A stretch of 20,116 nt of DNA from WJKP01 sp964531215 (GTDB taxonomy: Bacteria; Patescibacteriota; Patescibacteriia; CAIXNZ01): contig CAZHFK010000020.1 of NCBI GenBank assembly GCA_964531215.1, positions 1 to 20,116 of the forward strand, in the 5' to 3' direction. Made by a program: the position numbers and the translations under genes. How positions within the stretch are numbered: position 1 is the stretch's first letter; the number at the start of each line of letters is the position of its first letter. Shown in pieces: positions 12,814-18,996 of the stretch. Below the pieces are notes generated by a model. The model did not search any database and was not told the DNA's origin. It saw only the letters and a program-made list of their open reading frames with translations.

Positions 12814-15372
12814 ATGCAACAATTCCTTTACGAAGAATATAATATTTTATCATCACGGATAGATAAAACTATACCGGGTTTTATAATTGAAAATTTGAAT
12901 CAAAATTTTGAATTAAGAAACTATCAGATTGAAGCCTTTGCTCGTTTTTTTGACTATTTGCATAATTATCAAAATAAACACTATCCCATTCATCTTTTAT
13001 TTAACATGGCTACCGGTTCCGGTAAAACTTTGATCATGGCCGGCTTAATTTTATATTTATATGAGCAAGGTTATCGCAACTTTTTATTTTTTGTTAAATA
13101 CGGAAACATCATAGAAAAAACAAAAGATAACTTTTTGAACAATTTATCTAATAAATATCTTTTTAATCAAAAAATAAGTATTAATAACAAGACAATAAAA
13201 ATACGCGAGGTTAGTAATTTTGAGGGAGTTAGCAATGATGATATTAATATTTGTTTTTTAACCACCGCTGGATTACATAGCAAGTTAAAACAACAAAGAG
13301 AGAATTCATTGACCCCGGAAGATTTTAAGGACAAAAAGATAGTTTTACTAGCGGATGAAGCACATAGCAATCAAATACAAACTAAGCAACAAAAATTATT
13401 TGAGACAGAGAACTGGGAAAATACCGTGATAAATAAAATATTTAAACAAAATAATGATAATCTACTATTAGAGTTTACGGCAACAATGGATTATTCAGAT
13501 AAAAATATTGTAGATAAATATTTAAATAAAGTAATTTATCGTTATGATTTAAAAGAATTCAGAAATGATGGATTTTCTAAGGACGTTGAACTTTTACATA
13601 CTGATACAGATAAAAAAAAACGTATCATTCAGGCAATTATTTTAAGCCAATATCGTCAGGAAGTGGCTGGTAAAAATGGAATTAATTTAAAACCGGTTAT
13701 TTTATTCAAAGCACAAAAGACAATTGCTCAATCAGAAGAAAATAAGGCGCTTTTTCATAAGATCATTGAAAATCTATCAGTTAAAGATATTCAAAAAATA
13801 AAAAATAATACTAAAGTAGATGTTTTGCAGAAATCGTTTCAATTTTTTAAAGATAATAAAATTACAGATTCTATTTTGGCCCAGAAATTAAAAGACGGTT
13901 TTGCGCCAAATAAATGTTTAAGTGTTAATGAAGAAAAGGAAAAAGAAGAATATCAAATACTTTTAAATTCACTTGAAGATAAAAATAATCAAATTAGAGC
14001 GATATTTGCCGTGCAAAAATTAAACGAAGGCTGGGATGTTTTGAATTTATTTGATATTGTCCGTATGTATGAAACAAGAGATGGCCGAGAAAATAAGCCA
14101 GGCAAAACAACAATTTCCGAAGCCCAGTTAATTGGTAGAGGCGCTCGTTATTTTCCTTTTACAATAGATAAAACCCAAGATAAATATAAAAGAAAATATG
14201 ATAAGGATTTAGCCAATGAATTAAGAATTCTAGAAGAATTACATTATCATTCGTATTACGAGTCTCGCTATATTAGTGAAATTAAGACAGCTTTAATTCA
14301 AGAAGGAATGCTTGATGAAAATGAAGTAGAGGTTGATTTGCAGTTAAAACTTGATTTTAAAAAGACTGATTTTTATAAAACCGGCTTAGTTTATGCCAAT
14401 AAAAAAGAAAAACGAAGTTTTGATAATGTTAAAGAAATAAAAGATCTGGGCGTAACCCAAAGTAATATTATTTATAATGTTTTATCAGGAGAGGGGAAAC
14501 AAACTGCTGTTTTTGAAGAAAAAGATGCCAAAGTTTCAGATGTAAAAAAGACGCAAAAGGAAATTAAGTTGCAAGATATTGAAGAACATATTATTCAAAA
14601 CGCATTGGCTAAAAATGATTTTTATAACTTTGATAATTTACAGGAAAAATTCCCTCAGCTTGAATCAAAAAAAGATTTTATTCATGATAATAAATATTTA
14701 GCCGGATTAAGTATCACTTTTTTAGGCGCGAAAGAAAATTTAAATAATTTAAGTAATGAAGATAAGTATCAGGCTGTTTTGCAATTATTAAATCAAATAG
14801 AAGCTGAAATAAAATCAAATTTGACAGAATATCAGGGTAGTGAAGAATTTGTTCCAAAAAATATTAAAGAAGTTTTTGAAGATAAAAAAATTAAAATCAA
14901 AGACGGTGACGAGAGGTTAAATGGGCAAGTAGAATTTTTGTCAGATAAAGATTGGTATGCATTTCAATCCAACTTTGGTACAAGCGAAGAAAAATCATTT
15001 GTTGAGTTTATCAATAAAGCAATAAAAGATTTAGAGAAGAATTATAAAGAAGTATATTTAGTGCGTAATGAAAGGCAATTAAAAATTTATAACTTTAACG
15101 ATGGGCAGGCCTTTGAGCCGGATTATTTATTATTTTTGCTAGACAAAAAAAATAATAAATTAAATTATCAATTATTTATTGAACCTAAAGGTACTCATTT
15201 AATTGAACATGATGAGTGGAAAGAAAAGTTTTTAGAAGAAATAAAAAATAAATTTAAAGATAAAGTATTTACCTATAATAAATCGAAAAAATATCGGATT
15301 TTAGGCTTGCCATTTTATAATAAAGACAAGGAGAATGAATTTAAGGATAAATTAAATGAAGCTATTAAATAA
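12814..15372 (+). CDS. res: Type III restriction enzyme (Res) helicase-nuclease
   Basis: This 852-residue Res subunit translocates on or switches along DNA with ATP and cuts when two unmodified sites meet, in complex with Mod. Visible parts: superfamily 2 helicase Walker A (ATGSGKT, 66-72), Walker B DEAH (181-184), an LNEGWDVLNLFD block, motif VI (IGRGARY, 440-446), and a C-terminal PD-(D/E)XK nuclease with Asp770 (FEPDYLLF) and Glu790-Pro-Lys792 (FIEPKGTHL). All key residues are kept, so it is likely active. It follows the NYN gene by 70 bases containing two hairpins and may have its own weak promoter. No SD. Confidence 0.92.
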   Translation: MQQFLYEEYNILSSRIDKTIPGFIIENLNQNFELRNYQIEAFARFFDYLHNYQNKHYPIHLLFNMATGSGKTLIMAGLILYLYEQGYRNFLFFVKYGNIIEKTKDNFLNNLSNKYLFNQKISINNKTIKIREVSNFEGVSNDDINICFLTTAGLHSKLKQQRENSLTPEDFKDKKIVLLADEAHSNQIQTKQQKLFETENWENTVINKIFKQNNDNLLLEFTATMDYSDKNIVDKYLNKVIYRYDLKEFRNDGFSKDVELLHTDTDKKKRIIQAIILSQYRQEVAGKNGINLKPVILFKAQKTIAQSEENKALFHKIIENLSVKDIQKIKNNTKVDVLQKSFQFFKDNKITDSILAQKLKDGFAPNKCLSVNEEKEKEEYQILLNSLEDKNNQIRAIFAVQKLNEGWDVLNLFDIVRMYETRDGRENKPGKTTISEAQLIGRGARYFPFTIDKTQDKYKRKYDKDLANELRILEELHYHSYYESRYISEIKTALIQEGMLDENEVEVDLQLKLDFKKTDFYKTGLVYANKKEKRSFDNVKEIKDLGVTQSNIIYNVLSGEGKQTAVFEEKDAKVSDVKKTQKEIKLQDIEEHIIQNALAKNDFYNFDNLQEKFPQLESKKDFIHDNKYLAGLSITFLGAKENLNNLSNEDKYQAVLQLLNQIEAEIKSNLTEYQGSEEFVPKNIKEVFEDKKIKIKDGDERLNGQVEFLSDKDWYAFQSNFGTSEEKSFVEFINKAIKDLEKNYKEVYLVRNERQLKIYNFNDGQAFEPDYLLFLLDKKNNKLNYQLFIEPKGTHLIEHDEWKEKFLEEIKNKFKDKVFTYNKSKKYRILGLPFYNKDKENEFKDKLNEAIK

Positions 15373-15389
15373 TCTAATCTAAATAACCT

Positions 15390-16139
15390 ATGACCCAATA
15401 CTATAATCCAAACCGCTCCTCTGACTGGAACTATGGCGGGGCAAAGTGGAAACTTTCACGATCAAAACTCGACTTGTTTATGAAATGTCCGAGATGTTTT
15501 TATATTGATAACAAACTTGGTACCAAACAACCGGGAGGATTTCCTTTTAATTTAAATAACGCAGTTGATGAATTACTAAAAAAAGAATTTGATATCCATC
15601 GCGCTGAAGGTACACAACATCCTTTACAAAAAGAATACGGTATTGACGCTGTTCCGGCCATGCATAAAAGCATTGACCTTTGGCGGTATGTTTTTGAAGG
15701 TGTGCAATGTCGCCACGAACCTACGGGTATGATAATCAGCGGTGCTATTGATGATCTCTGGGTAAATTCACAAGGGGAGTATATAGTGGTGGATTACAAA
15801 GCGACTGCCAAAGAAGAAGCTGTCAAAGAACTTGATCAGGAATGGCAGGATAGTTACAAACGTCAAATGGAAGTTTACCAATGGTTATTACGGCAAAATG
15901 ATCTGAAAGTCTCTGATACAGGTTATTTTGTTTATTGTACCGGTAAAACAGACGCAGAGGCCTTTGATGGTAAGATAGAATTTGAAGTTAATGTTATCCC
16001 TTATACCGGTAAAGACGATTGGGTGGAAGGTAAGATCATTGAAGCCCATAAATGTTTAGAAAGTAGTCAGATACCAGAAGCAGGTAGTGAATGTGATTAT
16101 TGCGCTTATGTAGAAGCGAGGAATAAATATATTAAATAA
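15390..16139 (+). CDS. PD-(D/E)XK nuclease, RecB/Cas4-like, with four Cys
   Basis: This 249-residue protein has a RecB-family nuclease core: Asp121 in SGAIDDLWVN, Asp135-Tyr-Lys137 in IVVDYKATA, and the Q-x3-Y motif Gln159/Tyr163 (QMEVYQWLL). Two cysteine pairs frame the domain: CPRC (33, 36) near the N-terminus and CDYC (235, 238) near the C-terminus. In Cas4 and AddB four cysteines hold an Fe-S cluster, usually split one and three. The two-and-two split here could hold a cluster or zinc. It begins 17 bases after res and looks like part of the same transcript, perhaps as an exonuclease that degrades cut DNA. It could also be an unrelated repair nuclease. Confidence 0.8.
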   Translation: MTQYYNPNRSSDWNYGGAKWKLSRSKLDLFMKCPRCFYIDNKLGTKQPGGFPFNLNNAVDELLKKEFDIHRAEGTQHPLQKEYGIDAVPAMHKSIDLWRYVFEGVQCRHEPTGMIISGAIDDLWVNSQGEYIVVDYKATAKEEAVKELDQEWQDSYKRQMEVYQWLLRQNDLKVSDTGYFVYCTGKTDAEAFDGKIEFEVNVIPYTGKDDWVEGKIIEAHKCLESSQIPEAGSECDYCAYVEARNKYIK

Positions 16140-16140
16140 A

Positions 16141-16728
16141 ATGTATCTTGGTAAACAAAGAAAATTAACCCGTTGGTTTGGGTTTGATTACAAAATGCCA
16201 GGTAAATATTTTGTAACGATTTGTACGAAAAATCGCATAAGCGATTTTGGTGAAATTATTGATAATGAAATGATTTTGAATGACGCCGGGGAGATTGTGA
16301 AACAACAATGGTTATGGTTGGCAATAAATTTTAAATATATTAAATTAGACGAATTTATAATAATGCCCAATCATATCCATGGGATTATTGAAATAATAAA
16401 TGAAAATTATTATAACGACAATAAAATTTTTGGATTATCACACAACCGTAGGGAACGTATTAAAGGTTTAATTTTGGGGCAATCACATAAGGTAGGGAAC
16501 GGTCGCGACCGTTCCCTACAGGATCCCATTAATTCCAAAATTAAACCTTTGCCAGAAATCATCGGTGCATTCAAAACCACATNNNNNNNNNNTCATTTCC
16601 AATGGCAAAAATCTTTCCATGATCGGGTTATCCGTAACGAACAGGAATATTTAAATATTTGTCATTATATTAAACAAAATCCCATCAATTGGCATAATGA
16701 CCGTAATAATTTAATTAATATTAAATAA
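16141..16728 (+). CDS. REP-associated tyrosine transposase (RAYT), broken by a gap
   Basis: This is an IS200/Y1-like HUH transposase of the RAYT group. The HUH motif is His78-Ile-His80 (MPNHIHGI), and the catalytic Tyr is in CHYIKQNPINW near the C-terminus. RAYTs are single-copy enzymes that act on REP palindromes. The end after FQWQKSFHDRVIRNEQEYL is typical. Ten Ns at 16583-16592 stand between FKTT and HFQW, where relatives have roughly ten more residues, so the true gap is probably longer than ten bases. Residues near VGNGRDRSLQD are encoded by a 28-bp perfect palindrome, so the enzyme gene seems to carry one of its own likely substrates. The ATG is one base after the nuclease stop. Confidence 0.85.
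   Translation: MYLGKQRKLTRWFGFDYKMPGKYFVTICTKNRISDFGEIIDNEMILNDAGEIVKQQWLWLAINFKYIKLDEFIIMPNHIHGIIEIINENYYNDNKIFGLSHNRRERIKGLILGQSHKVGNGRDRSLQDPINSKIKPLPEIIGAFKTTXXXXHFQWQKSFHDRVIRNEQEYLNICHYIKQNPINWHNDRNNLINIK
16462..16550. repeat. Nested palindrome inside the RAYT gene
   Basis: The core (16492-16519) is a perfect 28-bp palindrome running GTAGGGAACG, GTCGCGAC, CGTTCCCTAC. On both sides, 14-15 bases away, stand perfect 16-bp inverted arms: AAAGGTTTAATTTTGG (16462-16477) and its complement (16535-16550). The whole 89-bp structure is nearly symmetric. The right arm is the normal coding sequence for KIKPL. The left arm is its inverted copy. A further partial copy, GTAGGGAACG, is at 16448-16457. 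Confidence 0.8.
16583..16592. other. Assembly gap of ten Ns
   Basis: Ten Ns mark a scaffold join or a fixed placeholder. It is 33 bases after the nested palindrome, which would hinder assembly, so the gap and the local order may both stem from it. Confidence 0.98.
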
Positions 16729-16732
16729 CCCC

Positions 16733-16870
16733 ATGGACCCGGAAACAATAATTGAACTTATGGAAGACTATGACCTTGACCTTGATGAGGCCAGGGAGCT
16801 CGCTGATTTTATGGACGAGAATGAGATTGATGATCCTGATATAGCGCAGGAGATGTATAAAAATAAATAA
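16733..16870 (+). CDS. Small acidic protein, 45 residues
   Basis: An ATG at 16733 opens a 45-codon frame beginning MDPETIIELMEDYDLDLDEA and ending EMYKNK. It is very acidic, helical in character, and contains ten Asp and nine Glu. It follows the RAYT stop by four bases and has higher GC than the surrounding DNA. The regular helix pattern (ELMEDYDLDLDEARELADFM) resembles a small helical-hairpin or UBA-like fold, but I cannot assign it. It could be a partner of a basic protein. Confidence 0.55.
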   Translation: MDPETIIELMEDYDLDLDEARELADFMDENEIDDPDIAQEMYKNK

Positions 16871-16911
16871 CAATCTTAAAAATAATTATATAATTAACAA
16901 ATAAATTTAAA

Positions 16912-17199
16912 ATGTCTAAAAAGAAAAAAATTATATTAATCGCTTTAGTTGTTATTTTAATTATAATAATCGCCCCACCTGTTATTTATATTAAGGCTAA
17001 TCCTTATTATGATGAAATATTAGTTGGTGAAATTTGCCAGGGAGATGTGGAATTAGAAGGGACTTGTCGTGAATACAGCCGTTATGAAAATATTAATAAT
17101 GAATATATTTGTTGGATCAAAGACGGTGAATGGATTGAATTACAACACTGTAGTTTTACTGGTTGCTATAGATTTTTTATTTGCTCTGTGCCTAAATAA
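16912..17199 (+). CDS. Small membrane-anchored Cys-rich protein
   Basis: This 95-residue protein starts MSKKKKIILIALVVILIIII, a Lys-rich start and one membrane segment. An extracytoplasmic part of about 65 residues contains six cysteines (EICQG, GTCRE, YICWI, QHCSF, TGCYR, FICSV), enough for three disulphides. It is likely exported and disulphide-stabilised. No family is recognised. No SD. Six Cys in a small exported domain suggests a binding or toxin-like protein, but nothing shows which. Confidence 0.6.
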   Translation: MSKKKKIILIALVVILIIIIAPPVIYIKANPYYDEILVGEICQGDVELEGTCREYSRYENINNEYICWIKDGEWIELQHCSFTGCYRFFICSVPK

Positions 17200-17205
17200 A
17201 AATAT

Positions 17206-17233
17206 CCCCAAAGGGATCTGTAAAGACTAAAAT
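17206..17233 (+). repeat. 28-bp direct repeat, copy 1
   Basis: The unit begins CCCCAAAGGGATCTG and ends AAAGACTAAAAT. An identical copy is at 18957-18984. Its first half forms a small hairpin (ATCCC with GGGAT, 17204-17217). It lies 30 bases before the double-GerMN lipoprotein ATG, in the leader region. Confidence 0.7.
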
Positions 17234-17243
17234 ATTTAAATTT

Positions 17244-17267
17244 ATGTCTAAAATTATAAATCTATGA
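17244..17267 (+). promoter_or_regulatory. Mini-ORF overlapping the lipoprotein start
   Basis: ATG 17244 opens a seven-codon frame, MSKIINL, closing at TGA 17265-17267, which overlaps the lipoprotein ATG 17264 as ATGA. The geometry is the same as the mini-ORF at 6565. It may let ribosomes reinitiate at a gene with no SD. Confidence 0.4.
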
Positions 17268-18832
17268 AAAAAATAATCCTAATAGGAGGATTAATTATTT
17301 TATTAAGTGGCTGTAGTTTGTTGTCAAAAAAATCTTCTGATAATCAACTTCAAGATAACAATGAAAATCAGAATCAAAATCAATCGGTTGATCTTATTGA
17401 GATTAATTTAGATAATGATTGGATAGCAAGAAGTCAGGAAATTGATCCGAGTTTTAGTTTAGATAATTATTATTTAGTTAAAACCAATAGATTTGAATTG
17501 GGTCCGGAAAAGGATTATCAGCAAACCTTGACTGATCTGGAAAAAAGATTTTATGCTTTTGCGCCTGATCAAAATAAATTTTTGGATGTCTACGGGTTGA
17601 TTGATGTTTTTGAATTTGACGGCGAGATCCGTTATGAAGCATCAACTGTGGAAATGGGTCCTAATATACCTCCCAATTTTACTGATCCTAATTATAAAGA
17701 ACCGGCAATTGTTAATCTGTCTACTCATAAATCCCAAGCAATACCTGATGTTTCTTATAGCAGTGTACGAGATTCATTTTGGCTCTCTGATCAGGAATTT
17801 GTTTTAACTGGTTCTCAAATGGCTGATCAAGGTTTAATACCTTATATAAAATATTTCAATTTAGAGCAAAAAGCAACAGCTTATTATGAAGGTAAATTAA
17901 AAAGATTTTGTGAAAATACTGGTACTTGTCCTGAAGATATAATGTCCTTGAAAGTTTATATTACCGGTTGCCCCAGCCGCAATACTAATATTTATGAACG
18001 TCAGGTTAAAAAAACTAATGAGGTTGCTAAAGCAGCTTTAAACCAGTTATTTATCGGTCCATTTGGTTCAGAAATGGAACCTGAGCAAAATTATCTTTTT
18101 CAAAATAACTATAATGTAGAAATTAAAGAAATCAAGATCATAGATGATATCGCTTATGTTAATTTAAATGATATTCGTCCTTTATTTATAGAAGATGGAT
18201 CAGGTATGGATAATGTAACTAAAAGAAATTGTCAAGAGTTTGCTTTTTTTGAGCAAGCTAGCAATACATTGAAACAGTTTCCGACTATCAAAGACGCGGT
18301 TTATTTTATTGAAGGCAAGACCGATTTATTTTATGATTTTTTAGAGACAGATTGTCCCGATGATTTATGTGCCAATAATCCCTTTGAATCTGATATGCAG
18401 GAAACTTTTGTTTTTTATAATTCATGTAATGAGCCAGTCAGGCAATATTTACGTTTAATACCAAAATCCGCCAATAAAGTAGAGGCAACCTTAAAAGAAG
18501 AATTTAAAGGACCATATAATTATGAAAGTTACTATGGAGTAGGCAGGTTATTTGCCAAATATGCTAATATAGAATTATTAGGTTTAGAAATTGAAGAGGG
18601 TATTGCTTATGTTAATATTAATGATTATACCAAAGGTAGATATGATTTAAGCCATCATTGTAGTCGGGCTCAGTTTTTTGCTTCTGTTGGGGCAGCATTA
18701 ACCCAGTTTCCGGAAATCAATGATGTAATATATTTTATGAATGGTGATCAAAAAAGATTTTATGATTATACGGGGATTGACTGTCCTTATCCTCAAAAGT
18801 GTTTAAATAACCCATTTAAATTAAATAAATAA
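17264..18832 (+). CDS. Lipoprotein with two GerMN domains
   Basis: This 522-residue protein has a lipoprotein signal peptide (lipobox LSGC, Cys17), a Gln/Asn-rich linker, and an N-terminal domain of about 200 residues unlike anything I recognise. Two GerMN-type domains follow: about 227-375 (SLKVYITGC, VAKAALNQLFIGP, IDDIAYVNLND, ALYFIEGKT-like VYFIEGKT) and about 380-520 (TFVFYNSCN, EATLKEEFKGP, EEGIAYVNINDY, VIYFMNGDQ). GerMN domains occur in spore proteins GerM and in LpqB-like lipoproteins, and are thought to bind ligands outside the membrane. Each copy carries Cys pairs (CPDDLCANNPF, CPYPQKCLNNPF). The signal sequence is almost the same at DNA level as that of the lipoprotein at 3580, but the mature parts are unrelated. 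Confidence 0.78.
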   Translation: MKKIILIGGLIILLSGCSLLSKKSSDNQLQDNNENQNQNQSVDLIEINLDNDWIARSQEIDPSFSLDNYYLVKTNRFELGPEKDYQQTLTDLEKRFYAFAPDQNKFLDVYGLIDVFEFDGEIRYEASTVEMGPNIPPNFTDPNYKEPAIVNLSTHKSQAIPDVSYSSVRDSFWLSDQEFVLTGSQMADQGLIPYIKYFNLEQKATAYYEGKLKRFCENTGTCPEDIMSLKVYITGCPSRNTNIYERQVKKTNEVAKAALNQLFIGPFGSEMEPEQNYLFQNNYNVEIKEIKIIDDIAYVNLNDIRPLFIEDGSGMDNVTKRNCQEFAFFEQASNTLKQFPTIKDAVYFIEGKTDLFYDFLETDCPDDLCANNPFESDMQETFVFYNSCNEPVRQYLRLIPKSANKVEATLKEEFKGPYNYESYYGVGRLFAKYANIELLGLEIEEGIAYVNINDYTKGRYDLSHHCSRAQFFASVGAALTQFPEINDVIYFMNGDQKRFYDYTGIDCPYPQKCLNNPFKLNK

Positions 18833-18861
18833 TAAATTCTCTAAAAAATTTTTTATGTTTT

Positions 18862-18921
18862 ATGAATAAAATATATTACAATAAATTAATCCGTGACAAG
18901 ATCCCTGAAAAAATTAAATAA
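18862..18921 (+). pseudogene. 5' fragment of a pyrophosphohydrolase-like gene
   Basis: The frame reads MNKIYYNKLIRDKIPEKIK and then stops at TAA 18919. This matches the usual start of small house-cleaning NTP pyrophosphohydrolases (YNKLVRDKIPEII type), whose remaining ~80 residues are missing. REP-like sequence follows directly (18937-18984), so the gene was probably cut by repeat insertion or recombination. Confidence 0.6.
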
Positions 18922-18956
18922 AAATTTTATTTAATCTGAGGCTTTGCCGAAGATCA

Positions 18957-18984
18957 CCCCAAAGGGATCTGTAAAGACTAAAAT
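18957..18984 (+). repeat. 28-bp direct repeat, copy 2
   Basis: Identical to 17206-17233. Here the hairpin is stronger (AGATC-A-CCC with GGGATCT, one bulge) and a further CTGAGGCTTTGCCGAAGATC block precedes it. The reverse complement of that block resembles the REP-like palindrome at 3004. It lies 12 bases before the thermonuclease ATG. Confidence 0.7.
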
Positions 18985-18996
18985 TATTTTAATCTT

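Noticed and set aside
15390..16139. Cas4 of a CRISPR system
   Set aside because: No array, no other cas genes and an atypical cysteine layout. Context is type III R-M.
17601..17807. Second + strand ORF inside the GerMN lipoprotein
   Set aside because: It is an overlapping shadow frame with no start signal and no recognisable pattern.
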